Source: Leifsonia poae
Lineage (GTDB): Bacteria > Actinomycetota > Actinomycetes > Actinomycetales > Microbacteriaceae
Reading direction: 5' to 3'
Length of the DNA stretch: 64,000 bases
NCBI RefSeq assembly: GCF_020009625.1
Contig: NZ_JAIHLP010000002.1
Location: 2,852,001 to 2,916,000 of the forward strand
Shown here piece after piece: positions 26,406-34,392 of the stretch (positions are counted from its first letter, which is position 1; each line of letters begins with the position of its first letter). Both the position numbers and the translations under genes were made by a program. The notes beneath the pieces were generated by a model that saw nothing but the letters and a program-made list of their open reading frames with translations, was not told where the DNA came from and did no database searches.

Positions 26406-27214
26406 CCGGCGGCAGCGAGTACAGCCCGCCGCAGCGACTCGTCGGCCACTTGCACGTACAAGCGTGTGGTGGCCGGCGAGGCGTGCCCGAGCAGCGATTG
26501 CACAACGAAAACGTCGGAGTGCTGATAGGTGCGGGTGCCGAACGAGTGCCGCAGCGTGTGCAGCGTCCATTCGTCGGGCAGCACGACGGTCGCCAGCTTG
26601 CCGACCCACCGCGGCGAGAGGTGCCCACCATCCGAGCCGGGGAACGCCCATCCGGGTGGAAGCGTGCGCAGCTCCAGCGCGAGCCGGGGCGTCAGCGGCA
26701 CGTCGCGCTCCTTGCTCCCCTTGCCGTGGACGCGCAGCGACCAGCCGTGCAGGTCCTCGAACAGGTCGGACGAGTTCACCTGAGCGATCTCCGAGCGGCG
26801 GAGACCTGCGTCGTGCGCCAGGCGCAGAATCAGTTTCAGGCGGGCATCAGAACGGGCAAGGGCGTGCTCGTAGACCCGCTCGGGTGTCGGGCGTGCTTTC
26901 GCCTGTCCCGGCTTCACACGGGGCAGCGCAAGCGCCGTGTTCGCCTCGGCGCGGCGGACCGTGACAGCCCACCCCCAGAACGAACGAAACGTGGTGCGCC
27001 GGCCTCGCCGGGTCTCGGGTTTCCACGCCTGATCGCCGGCATAACTCACGAGCTGATCGCCCGTGAGAGACCAAGGCCCGGCGTCTACACGCCGGGCCAG
27101 GTGTTCGAGGTGCTGCCGCCTCGTGCTGCAAGTGGTGTCTGGGAAGCCGGCGGCGCGCTGCGCTGTGAGGTAGTCGCGGATAGCCTCGGCCCACGACTCT
27201 GAGTGAACGTTCAT
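26402..27214 (-). CDS. int: Tyrosine-recombinase integrase, second copy
   Basis: Identical product to 10395-11207 with all catalytic residues. In this copy the operon promoter ahead of the repressor is cut off by the attachment site and the insertion sequence, so expression would depend on outside promoters. Confidence 0.92.
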   Translation of the reverse strand: MNVHSESWAEAIRDYLTAQRAAGFPDTTCSTRRQHLEHLARRVDAGPWSLTGDQLVSYAGDQAWKPETRRGRRTTFRSFWGWAVTVRRAEANTALALPRVKPGQAKARPTPERVYEHALARSDARLKLILRLAHDAGLRRSEIAQVNSSDLFEDLHGWSLRVHGKGSKERDVPLTPRLALELRTLPPGWAFPGSDGGHLSPRWVGKLATVVLPDEWTLHTLRHSFGTRTYQHSDVFVVQSLLGHASPATTRLYVQVADESLRRAVLAAAG

Positions 27215-27525
27215 GCTTCGACTTTGCCGAAATCAGACCGAGCGGTATGGACGCGACTCACGCCCCCAAGCGGGTGTCGTCCGTAGCGCTCCTGTGCGCT
27301 CTGCCGCTTGATACCGAGCGCCGCGCCGATGTACGCCCACGAACGCCCGATCGAGCGCTGACCGTGCACGGCCGCCGTGATCGCCCGTTCGATGTCATCC
27401 CGGAGACTCACCAACTCGGCAAGCTCGAACTCATCACCGTCGCCCACACGCTCGCCACCCTTCCGGATAATGCGCCGCGCGAAGTCGATGTAGTCGAGCG
27501 TTTCGACCTCTCGACGGGCGCTCAT
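27211..27525 (-). CDS. Small helix-turn-helix protein, second copy
   Basis: Identical product to 11204-11518. Confidence 0.65.
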   Translation of the reverse strand: MSARREVETLDYIDFARRIIRKGGERVGDGDEFELAELVSLRDDIERAITAAVHGQRSIGRSWAYIGAALGIKRQSAQERYGRHPLGGVSRVHTARSDFGKVEA

Positions 27526-27806
27526 ACCGACCCCGCTGGGTTCGCGATTTCGGTGTCAGGATCTTCCTGACGGCCACCGATCAGGTGGTCTGGTGTCGCA
27601 GGCATCGGGTCCGCCTCGGTCACGCTCACGAGGGAGAAACTGTGCGACCAGAACTTGCGGAAGTCGTCGTAGGTGGCGCTGTGCGCGACGCGCCCCTTCG
27701 TGACGGCCTCGCTGAGGTTGTCTGCGAGGATGCTCGCCGCCGAGGTGCTATCGACGCGATCCCCGTACACGTTCAGCTTCTGGACAGTCAGCTCGAATCG
27801 GAACAT
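27522..27806 (-). CDS. Hypothetical phage protein, second copy
   Basis: Identical product to 11515-11799. Confidence 0.55.
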   Translation of the reverse strand: MFRFELTVQKLNVYGDRVDSTSAASILADNLSEAVTKGRVAHSATYDDFRKFWSHSFSLVSVTEADPMPATPDHLIGGRQEDPDTEIANPAGSV

Positions 27807-28138
27807 CAGGCGCTCACCAGCTCTCGATTCGTCGGGCACGCGAGGTTGAGACACCCGTCCGCGCCGAACGTGTACGAGCGGCACGTGATGCAGATCGCCT
27901 CGACGTGGAACATGTGCGACTGGAACGCGCAGTAGTCCACGCCGTCGCGGTAGACGTAGCCGCGCGGGTTATGGTGCAGCCACACGTCGTACGCGCCGGC
28001 CGCTGACTCGCAGCACGGGCACACCCCGGCGAGGCATTCCAGCTCGTGGGCCGGCCCGTCGCCGCCGTCGATGTGGTGGCCGCACGGCAGGGTCGCGACG
28101 ACCTCGCCGCGCTGGTCGAGGTCGAATAGGGCGTCCAT
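27806..28138 (-). CDS. Cysteine-rich phage protein, second copy
   Basis: Identical product to 11799-12131. Confidence 0.6.
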   Translation of the reverse strand: MDALFDLDQRGEVVATLPCGHHIDGGDGPAHELECLAGVCPCCESAAGAYDVWLHHNPRGYVYRDGVDYCAFQSHMFHVEAICITCRSYTFGADGCLNLACPTNRELVSA

Positions 28139-28266
28139 CACGCCCCCTCGGTGAACTTGTCGCCGCACTCGGTGCAGCGGAACACGGCCAGCTCGTAGCC
28201 CTCGGCGTCGGTGGCCGGGTACAGGTACACGGCGTCCGGGTGCGGGCACTCGGTGCGCGCGTTCAT
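28138..28266 (-). CDS. Small zinc-ribbon-like protein, second copy
   Basis: Identical 42-residue product to 12131-12259. Confidence 0.6.
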   Translation of the reverse strand: MNARTECPHPDAVYLYPATDAEGYELAVFRCTECGDKFTEGA

Positions 28267-28451
28267 GCGGGCACCAGCTCGTCGGAGGCGTACGGCAGCC
28301 GCTTGACTTCCTGTGGCCCGTTCGGGGCGAGGATGAACTGAGGTCCGGTGAACTCGACGGTGAGCGCCGGACCACGGCTCCCGATGACGACGCCGGTTCG
28401 CCCGCCCCAGATGCCGCTCATGATGCGCACGGCGTCGCCTACGCGGATCAT
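28263..28451 (-). CDS. Small KOW/SH3-like protein, second copy
   Basis: Identical product to 12256-12444. Here its upstream partner is only the repressor tail fragment. Confidence 0.55.
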   Translation of the reverse strand: MIRVGDAVRIMSGIWGGRTGVVIGSRGPALTVEFTGPQFILAPNGPQEVKRLPYASDELVPA

Positions 28452-28557
28452 CGGGTGGCCCGCTCTCGCATCAGCGCGAGCAGCGCAACGACCAGCAGGC
28501 TAGGCGCGGAGGCTACAGACCAGAAGGTTGGGGGTTCGAATCCCTCCGGGCGCACTC
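28448..28557 (-). pseudogene. Repressor 3' fragment at the right prophage end
   Basis: The last about 36 codons of the repressor (RPEGFEPPTF to the RERATR end), left on this side of the attachment site after integration and cut at 28,557 by the insertion sequence. It has no helix-turn-helix. On the far side of the insertion sequence the frame continues into the relic at 29,859-30,069. Confidence 0.8.
28543..28557. repeat. Target-site duplication, left
   Basis: CCTCCGGGCGCACTC, 15 bp, repeated exactly at 29,859-29,873 just outside the two ends of the insertion sequence. Confidence 0.85.
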
Positions 28558-28606
28558 TGTGATGAGTCGGGACATCGTTGATAGATGTGTCGAGACATCG
28601 TTGATA

Positions 28607-29785
28607 TTAGGAAGAGCCCGGCCATCGGCCGGGCTCTTTTGTTTGGTCGCGCCAGTATTTTCTGTCGGGTTCGATGTGGTGGATGCTGAGGATCTCGCCG
28701 GTGTCGAGGTGAGTGACTGTGGCGCTGGTTTCGTCGACGAGGATGAGCACGGCTGTGCCGGCGTGGTTGTGGCCGATGCCGAGGTGGTGGAGGTTCCCGG
28801 CTCGGCGGAGGGTGAGTTTGCCGAATCGGTCGACGGTGTCGAAGCGGACGCGGTAGTGGGCGCTGAGGGTGTTCGGGTTCGGGTGGGCTTTGATGGTGGC
28901 GGCGTAGGCCTGGGCTGGGGTTAGCCGGTCGAGAGCGCGGTGCGGGCGGCGCTCGTTATAGATGACCCGGAACTGGTCGAGCTGAGTTTGCAGTTCGGCG
29001 ATCGTCGCTGCCGGAGGCTGGCTGGCGAGCCAGCGTTTGAGGGTTTGGTGGAAACGTTCGATCTTGCCTTGGGTTTGCGGGTGATAAGGGTGCCCGTTCT
29101 TCTGCTGGATGCCGAGGGCGGCGAGGAGGTATTCGAATGCGTTCTTTCCGCCGGTGAAGCGGGCAGTGTAGACGGTGCCGTTGTCGGTCAGTGTGGAGGC
29201 GGGCAGCCCGTGGGTGTTCGTCGTGGCGGTGAAGGTGCTGACGACGTCGGGACCGGTGACCCGGTCGTGGGCGGTGCAGGACAGCAGCATGCGGGAGTGG
29301 TCGTCCAGCCAGTTCAGGATCTCGACATCGGTGCCGTCGGCGAGAGGCCAGTGGGTGAAGTCGGACTGCCAGGTCTCGTTGGGTTGGTGCGCTTCGAACC
29401 GGAGGTAGGAGGACTTCGGGCGCTTCTTCGGTTCCGGGGTGATCAACCCTGCAGTGTGGAGGATGCGGCGGATCGTGGAGGTGGAGGGGACCGGGAGATG
29501 TTCCTGGTCGAGGTGCCAGGCGATCGTGACCGGTCCGGCATCCAGCCCGTCCGTGGTCAGCTGCTGGCGCAGCGCGATGATCCGCGTCCGGACGTGCTCG
29601 GGCGTGCTCGTCGAGGAGGCGTGCGGGCGGCGGCTGCGCGGTTCGAGTGCGTCGAGCCCACCGGTCTCGTAGCGGGTGACGAGGGTGTGCACCCATTGCC
29701 AGGAGACGTCGAACTTGCGGGCGGCCTCAGCCTTGGTGAGCCCCTGGTGGACCACGGACAGGACGATCACGCGCGCCTTCGACAT
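28607..29785 (-). CDS. IS481-family transposase
   Basis: 392 residues. The N-terminal helix-turn-helix (AEAARKFDVSWQWVHTLV) is followed by the DDE catalytic core with D in WQSDFTHW, D in LTDNGTVY and E in QGKIERFHQTLKRW. The C-terminal part is a small beta domain found in some IS481 enzymes. The frame is intact, so the element may be active. It reads leftward, toward the prophage. Confidence 0.92.
   Translation of the reverse strand: MSKARVIVLSVVHQGLTKAEAARKFDVSWQWVHTLVTRYETGGLDALEPRSRRPHASSTSTPEHVRTRIIALRQQLTTDGLDAGPVTIAWHLDQEHLPVPSTSTIRRILHTAGLITPEPKKRPKSSYLRFEAHQPNETWQSDFTHWPLADGTDVEILNWLDDHSRMLLSCTAHDRVTGPDVVSTFTATTNTHGLPASTLTDNGTVYTARFTGGKNAFEYLLAALGIQQKNGHPYHPQTQGKIERFHQTLKRWLASQPPAATIAELQTQLDQFRVIYNERRPHRALDRLTPAQAYAATIKAHPNPNTLSAHYRVRFDTVDRFGKLTLRRAGNLHHLGIGHNHAGTAVLILVDETSATVTHLDTGEILSIHHIEPDRKYWRDQTKEPGRWPGSS
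28612..28640 (+). terminator. Hairpin at the inner left end of the IS
   Basis: AGAGCCCGGCC-ATC-GGCCGGGCTCT followed by TTT. It overlaps the transposase 3' end and can stop plus-strand transcription entering from the prophage. Confidence 0.7.
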
Positions 29786-29858
29786 GCCTCATCGTCGACC
29801 GCGGACCACTATCAACGATGTCGCGACTCATCTATCAACGATGTCCTGAACCCCAACA

Positions 29859-29873
29859 CCTCCGGGCGCACTC
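29859..29873. repeat. Target-site duplication, right
   Basis: Exact copy of 28,543-28,557. Confidence 0.85.
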
Positions 29874-29894
29874 TGGTTGAGACAGATGACACGA

Positions 29895-29916
29895 CCCCCG
29901 CTTCGGCGGGGGTTTT
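29895..29916 (+). terminator. tRNA terminator copy in attR
   Basis: Same CCCCCGC-TTCG-GCGGGGG-TTTT as at 12,572, now separated from any tRNA by the insertion sequence. Confidence 0.8.
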
Positions 29917-30069
29917 GTCGTTAATGCCTTCGGCGAATTCGAGCGACTGGCCGGTGATCTTCGCCCACCTGACGACGAGCGAGAACGTCGGCTCGGAGTA
30001 GCCGCGTTTCCTGGGCCGAGGGGTCACCGCCTCGATCGAGGACCGAACGATCACCGGTTCGTGTTCCAC

Positions 30070-30409
30070 GCCGGATCGATCACCCCGGGAGCGTGACGTC
30101 CGAGGATGGAGCGGGTGCCGCCGATGGTGAAACCGGTGTGGTTCGTGAGCTCCTTCTCGTCGTAGTCGTTGCCTGCAGCCTTGGCCTGAGTCTCAGCTCC
30201 GTGAGTACGTCCCTGCGCTACATGAGTTGGGTCAAGTGCGGGCTCGATATTCAAGTCACGTCCCCACTGGATCTCATTTCGTTTACGGCAGAACGCGACG
30301 AGTTCGCGGACGGAGCCCGCGGTCGCGAGCCAGGTCAGCCGCAGATCCGCGCCGAATCGGTGGAGCGCTCGCCGAAGAAGCACAGCCACCTCACTCGATG
30401 TGTACGGAT
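30070..30409. other. Remnant region without a convincing gene
   Basis: About 340 bp between the repressor relic and the sugar operon. A minus-strand frame (30,389 to 30,051, 112 codons) is open; its last part (ELTNHTGFTIGG) faintly recalls YbaK-type editing proteins, but the rest matches nothing I know. Treated as decayed chromosomal or prophage sequence. Confidence 0.35.
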
Positions 30410-30428
30410 TGTACGTACAGCCGGTACA
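30410..30428. promoter_or_regulatory. GntR-type operator ahead of the aldolase operon
   Basis: TGTACGTACAGCCGGTACA, matching TGTACGTACCGTCCGTACA at 36,575-36,593 in 16 of 19 positions. It lies about 80 bp before the aldolase start. The gene for a GntR/UTRA regulator lies between the two sites. Confidence 0.75.
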
Positions 30429-30509
30429 GTAGACCTGAAGGTGTGAGTTGGGGTGCCGAAGCCCGAGTGATCGCCTTCGTGCGGCAAGAAACTACCGAAA
30501 GGACATTGC

Positions 30510-31349
30510 ATGCCCCTCGTCAGCGGTCTCGACGTCATCAGCGAATGCACTTCGCGCGGGTTCGTGGCGGGAGCGTTCAACACCACCAACATCGAGACGA
30601 CGATGGGAATCATCGCCGCGGTCGAGCGCGTGGGGGTCCCGACGTTCATCCAAGTCGCGCCGACCAATGTCGCGCTCTCCGGTTACGAGTACATCTACGA
30701 CATGGTCAGTCGCCGCCTCGCGGACACGGATGTCGCGGTGGCGCTCCACCTCGACCACGGCAAGTCGATCGAGGCGGTGGAAGGGGCGCTGGCAGCCCGA
30801 TTCACGTCGATCATGATCGACGCCTCCGAGGCGCCGTACGACGAGAATGTCGCGACCTCGCAGCACGCCCGCGAGCTCTGCGGGGCCGGCATCGCGCTCG
30901 AGGCGGAGCTCGGCAGCATCGGCGGCAAAGAAGACGATGTGTCTCCCGAGTTCGCGAGCACGACCGACCCGACGCAGGTCGCGCCGTTCGTCGATGCGGT
31001 GGGCTGCGACATGCTCGCCGTCTCGGTCGGAAACGTGCACGGCTACGCGCCGAACGCGCGAATCGACTTCGAGCTTCTCGACCGTGTTCGCGCGGCGAGC
31101 CCGGTTCCTCTCGTCATCCACGGCGGCTCCGGTCTGCCGGCCGAACAGTTCGGACGGCTGCACGCGTTCGGCGTCGTGAAGGTCAACATCGCGAGCGATC
31201 TTCGCAACGCGATGATCCGCACCTTCGGCGAGGCCTACGTCGCCAACCAGAACGAGGACTCCCTGATCCGTGTTTCGAAAGACGCTGTGGCTGCGATCGC
31301 CGAGGTCGTCGAGGAACGCATCCGCGTCTTCAACCCGTCCGTCGCCTAG
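30510..31349 (+). CDS. Class II (zinc) ketose-bisphosphate aldolase
   Basis: 279 residues, ribosome site GAAAGGA 6 nt upstream. Zinc and catalytic motifs of the FbaA/GatY family are visible: AVALHLDHGKS, AEAELGSIGGKED-type loop, VSVGNVHG and IHGGSGL. It splits a ketose 1-phosphate or 1,6-bisphosphate into dihydroxyacetone phosphate and an aldehyde; substrate stereochemistry cannot be read from sequence. First gene of an operon with three sugar kinases, so it likely acts at the end of a ketose-phosphate route. Confidence 0.85.
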   Translation: MPLVSGLDVISECTSRGFVAGAFNTTNIETTMGIIAAVERVGVPTFIQVAPTNVALSGYEYIYDMVSRRLADTDVAVALHLDHGKSIEAVEGALAARFTSIMIDASEAPYDENVATSQHARELCGAGIALEAELGSIGGKEDDVSPEFASTTDPTQVAPFVDAVGCDMLAVSVGNVHGYAPNARIDFELLDRVRAASPVPLVIHGGSGLPAEQFGRLHAFGVVKVNIASDLRNAMIRTFGEAYVANQNEDSLIRVSKDAVAAIAEVVEERIRVFNPSVA

Positions 31350-31361
31350 CGGAGGCATCCG

Positions 31362-32807
31362 GTGCTACCAACGCTCACGATCGATATCGGAACCACCAGC
31401 GTCAAACTCCGCCTGTTCGGTGTCGACGGCGACACGCTCGCAGCGACCCTATTCGCGACGCCGACGCGCAGTGACGCGTTCGGGGAGATTTACGATGTCG
31501 AGTCCCTGAAACGGCTGATCGGGGATTTCGTCCGGGCGCTCGACCCTCGACACCGTGAGCTGACCGAGCGCATCGCGATCGCCGGCGTCGGCGAGTCCGG
31601 CGGGCTCGTACGCTCGGACGGGTCGCTGGCATCGCCCATGATCCTTTGGCACGACCATCGTGGCGCAGACCGGCTCGCGGCACTGGACACGGTCGATCGC
31701 GCGCTCGTCTACCGGGTGACCGGGCTGCCGGTCAACGCGAACTACGGCCTGTCGAAAGTGGCCTGGGCCGTCGACAATGCGGGCGGGGACGCGGCCGGCG
31801 CGCAGTGGCTCAACATCGCGGAATACCTGGCGGCCTGGATGAGCGGTGTGCGCTGGTCGGAGTATTCGCTCGCCAGCCGAACGATGGCGCTCGACCTCGC
31901 GACGCGAACGTGGTCGCGCGAGGTCTGCGCACTCGTCGGGCTCGATCCGTCCGTCTTCCCCGAACTGAGACATGCGGTCGACGGTGAGCCGCTGCGCCGG
32001 GCGTTCGCCCGAGAGCTCGGTCTCGGCCCGGAGGTGCGGGTGCATGTCGCCGGACACGACCACATGGTCGGCGCCATTGCTGCCGACCTCCGCCGAGGCG
32101 AGCTCCTCAATTCCACAGGGACGACAGAGGGCCTGCTCGTCGTGGCGGGCGCACCGAGCACGGGGGAGAACACCGCGCAGGCGCGACTCGCCAACGGTGT
32201 CTCGTGCACGGGCGCCGACTTCACCTTGTTCGCATCGATCCCCACCGGAGGCTCGGCCTTCGCGACGCTGCAGGAACTGCTCGGCATCGACTCCGCGGCG
32301 CTCACGGCGTGTGTCGAGGGGCTGGCGGAGCGTTACGTGGCCGGGGGCATCGACCTCGGGCGTATCCCGCTCGTGCTTCCGCAGTTCCGCGGCAGCCCGC
32401 CCCCGGAGAAGCGCGCATCGGCTCGCGGGGCGATCGCCGGACTCTCGACCGACACCACCGCCGACGAGGTCGTGTTCGGCTGCTTTCTCGGGTTGGCACT
32501 GCAGTTCCTCGATGTGCTGGAGCTGTTCCCCGACCGGGCCGAACGGATCAAGGTGATCGGCCCGGCCAGTCGCAATCCGCTCTGGCTGCACCTGAAGGCG
32601 GACCTGCTCGGTACGCCGCTCAGCGTGTCGCGGGTTCCCGAGGTCGTTTCGCTGGGCGCGCAGGCGCTCGCTTCGGGGGAGCAGGCCGGATGGGATCTCT
32701 GCGATCCGCACGAGGTCGCCGTCGATCGCGGTCGACACGAACGGCTGGTGGAGTGGCGTGACCGGGAGCGCGCGCGCTGGGAACACCTCAAAGGCATGCC
32801 CGCGTGA
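31362..32807 (+). CDS. FGGY-family carbohydrate kinase (first of three)
   Basis: 481 residues from GTG at 31362 (GGAGG upstream), 12 nt after the aldolase. The N-terminal phosphate-binding loop is IDIGTTSVKLRLF; a C-terminal half with NSTGTTEGL and IGPASRNPLWLHLKAD completes the two-lobed actin-like kinase fold. It would phosphorylate a sugar or sugar alcohol with ATP. The substrate is not evident, and it is clearly divergent from the two following kinases. Confidence 0.8.
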   Translation: MLPTLTIDIGTTSVKLRLFGVDGDTLAATLFATPTRSDAFGEIYDVESLKRLIGDFVRALDPRHRELTERIAIAGVGESGGLVRSDGSLASPMILWHDHRGADRLAALDTVDRALVYRVTGLPVNANYGLSKVAWAVDNAGGDAAGAQWLNIAEYLAAWMSGVRWSEYSLASRTMALDLATRTWSREVCALVGLDPSVFPELRHAVDGEPLRRAFARELGLGPEVRVHVAGHDHMVGAIAADLRRGELLNSTGTTEGLLVVAGAPSTGENTAQARLANGVSCTGADFTLFASIPTGGSAFATLQELLGIDSAALTACVEGLAERYVAGGIDLGRIPLVLPQFRGSPPPEKRASARGAIAGLSTDTTADEVVFGCFLGLALQFLDVLELFPDRAERIKVIGPASRNPLWLHLKADLLGTPLSVSRVPEVVSLGAQALASGEQAGWDLCDPHEVAVDRGRHERLVEWRDRERARWEHLKGMPA

Positions 32808-32866
32808 GCGCGACACACGCGCTGTGGGGCGGCGCTCACGACTTCACGGATTCGAAAGGCGGGGCG

Positions 32867-34318
32867 ATGACGCTCGTCGCTGGCATAGATTCATCCACCC
32901 AGGCGTGCAAAGTCACGGTGCGAGACCTCGCGACGGGCCGGCCTGTCCGGGAGGGGAAGGCGTCCCACCCCCAGGGCACGGTCGTCGATCCGAACGCGTG
33001 GTGGGATGCGCTGCTCGTCGCGGCGCGTCGCGCGGGGGGTCTCGACGATGTCGTCGCCGTCTCGGTGAGCGGTCAGCAGCACACGCCGGTCTTCCTCGAC
33101 CGTGCCGGCGCGGTCGTCTGCGCCTCACCACAGTGGAACGACACCGGATCGCACCCGCACATGGTCCAGCTGAACGACGAACTCGGCCGCGACGAATGGA
33201 TCCGCCGCACCGGTCTGCCGTTGACGCTCTCTGACACCGCGACGAAGCTCCGGTGGCTGCGCGAACTGCATCCGGAGGCCGCCGCCCGAACGGCGGCGGT
33301 TGCTATCGTGCACGACTGGCTCACCTGGAGGCTTCGCGGGTTCGGGCCCGCCGTCGGCGGGATCGACCAGCTTGTCACCGATCGGTCCGAGGCGAGTGGG
33401 ACGGGGTACTGGACGGGGGAGACCGGTGAATACACCGTGGACCTTTTCGAACTCGCGTTCGGACGCCGCGTCTTGCTGCCCCGCGTGCTCGATCCGCTCG
33501 ATCGGGCGGGTCTGACCGGTGACGGCATCCCCGGCATCCCCGCGGGCATCCCGATCGGGGTCGGCAGTGGCGACAACGCGGCCGCGGCCCTCGCTCTCGG
33601 GCTCGCCGCCGGAGATGCGGTGCTCTCGCTCGGGACCTCAGGAGTCGTGTATGCGCGGTCGACGCACCCCGTTCACGACTACGCCGGATATGTGTGCAGC
33701 TATGCCGACGCGACCGGCGACCATCTGCCTTTGGTCGCGACACTGAATGCGGCGCGCAATCTCGATGTCGCCGTCGAACTGCTGGGGTGCTCGTACGACG
33801 AGCTCTCGGCTCTCGCCCTCACCGCCGCGCCTGGTGCTGACGGCTTGACGCTGCTGCCGTATTTCGAAGGCGAGCGCACACCGGATCTTCCGGACGCACG
33901 TGGGTCGCTCCACGGCGTTTCCCTCGCCAACTTCACGCGGTCGAACTTCGCGCGCGCCGTCATCGAGGGCACGCTGGCCAGCCAGGTGGACATGCTCGAC
34001 GCGCTGCACGCCTGCGATGTGCCCACTAACCGTCTGCTGCTGATCGGCGGGGCCGCCCAGAGCGCAGCGGTGCAGGTCGTTCTCGCCGAACTCGTCGACA
34101 TCCCCGTCGCCGTGCCGGCGCCGGACGAGTACGTGACGATGGGGGCAGCCATGCAGGCGGCTTCCACCGTGCTCGGATCGTTCCCGGAGTGGCATGTGGA
34201 CATGACCGAACTGCCGGCGACCCCGCTGGAATCGCAGATCCGCGACCAGCATGCGGCCGCGAAGGAAGCACTCGGCTATGGTGCTCCGCTTCCGGGCGAG
34301 GCGACCGGACGGGCGTAG
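32867..34318 (+). CDS. FGGY kinase, xylulokinase-like (second of three)
   Basis: 483 residues from ATG at 32867 (GAAAGGCGGGG upstream); longer readings from 32,804 lack such a site. Typical xylulokinase motifs: GIDSSTQACKVTV, SVSGQQHTPVFLD, DWLTWRL, GSGDNAAAALALG, LSLGTSGVVY, LIGGAAQSAAVQ. The family phosphorylates D-xylulose and related ketoses at O5. Probably the main pentulose or hexulose kinase of the set. Confidence 0.8.
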   Translation: MTLVAGIDSSTQACKVTVRDLATGRPVREGKASHPQGTVVDPNAWWDALLVAARRAGGLDDVVAVSVSGQQHTPVFLDRAGAVVCASPQWNDTGSHPHMVQLNDELGRDEWIRRTGLPLTLSDTATKLRWLRELHPEAAARTAAVAIVHDWLTWRLRGFGPAVGGIDQLVTDRSEASGTGYWTGETGEYTVDLFELAFGRRVLLPRVLDPLDRAGLTGDGIPGIPAGIPIGVGSGDNAAAALALGLAAGDAVLSLGTSGVVYARSTHPVHDYAGYVCSYADATGDHLPLVATLNAARNLDVAVELLGCSYDELSALALTAAPGADGLTLLPYFEGERTPDLPDARGSLHGVSLANFTRSNFARAVIEGTLASQVDMLDALHACDVPTNRLLLIGGAAQSAAVQVVLAELVDIPVAVPAPDEYVTMGAAMQAASTVLGSFPEWHVDMTELPATPLESQIRDQHAAAKEALGYGAPLPGEATGRA

Positions 34319-34392
34319 CGGATCCGCTCCTGGGCGCCATGAGGGCACCGTGTGTATAGTGCACCGGGGGTATCGCGGAGGTCGTCACGGCA

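Larger units (their letters stand above)
1..28559. mobile_element. Tandem prophage array of a ~16-kb siphovirus
   Basis: Bases 1-12,552 recur almost identically at 16,012-28,559, with offset 16,011 falling to 16,010 and then 16,007 after small deletions. Bases 12,553-16,011 occur once. The gene set is a complete small tailed phage: terminase, portal, capsid, tail, lysis, integrase and repressor. The left copy starts before the window. The right copy ends at a tRNA-derived attachment core next to chromosomal genes, so this is a head-to-tail lysogen and not free phage DNA. Size and the fused protease-capsid gene recall the small Microbacterium and Arthrobacter phage groups (from memory of those families, not a search). 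Confidence 0.9.
16012..28559. repeat. Direct repeat, right copy (partner 1-12,552)
   Basis: The right member of the long direct repeat. It ends where the insertion sequence begins. Its capsid gene is frameshifted relative to the left member. Confidence 0.95.
28558..29858. mobile_element. IS481-family insertion sequence, 1,301 bp
   Basis: Begins TGTGATGAGTCGGGACATCG; the right end read inward begins TGTTGGGGTTCAGGACATCG, so the ends are TGT...ACA. The two inverted ends share about 20 bases ending in GGACATCGTTGATAGATG. Each end carries two copies of the 13-mer GACATCGTTGATA (28,571 and 28,594; 29,810-29,822 and 29,833-29,845 in reverse), probable transposase-binding sites. It is flanked by a 15-bp duplication and holds one transposase gene. 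It is inserted in the tRNA/att core. Confidence 0.9.
29859..29934. other. Chromosomal half of attR
   Basis: 76 bp identical to the phage core at 12,536-12,611, ending at TTCGGC, after which phage and chromosome diverge. It marks the right border between prophage and host. Confidence 0.8.
29859..30069 (-). pseudogene. Relic of a second, related repressor on the chromosome side
   Basis: Read leftward, the segment SEPTFSLVVRWAKITGQSLE followed by FAEGINDKTP aligns with the prophage repressor TEPSATNFVRWAHVTGQPLE and WLAEGINDKTP. The similarity extends about 20 codons beyond the identical att core. The helix-turn-helix is missing or replaced by unrelated sequence (PRPRKRGY). It looks like the remains of an earlier prophage of the same type in the same tRNA site, or of the attB neighbourhood from which this phage picked up its repressor end. 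Confidence 0.65.

Noticed and set aside
28543..29875. The 17-bp repeat flanking the IS as two separate att cores
   Set aside because: The IS ends are TGT...ACA, leaving exactly 15 bp repeated, which fits an IS481 target duplication; the extra two bases are the start of the IS by coincidence.
30051..30389. 112-codon minus-strand frame as a real gene
   Set aside because: No ribosome site, mixed composition and only a faint YbaK-like patch; it sits between relics and was left as remnant sequence.
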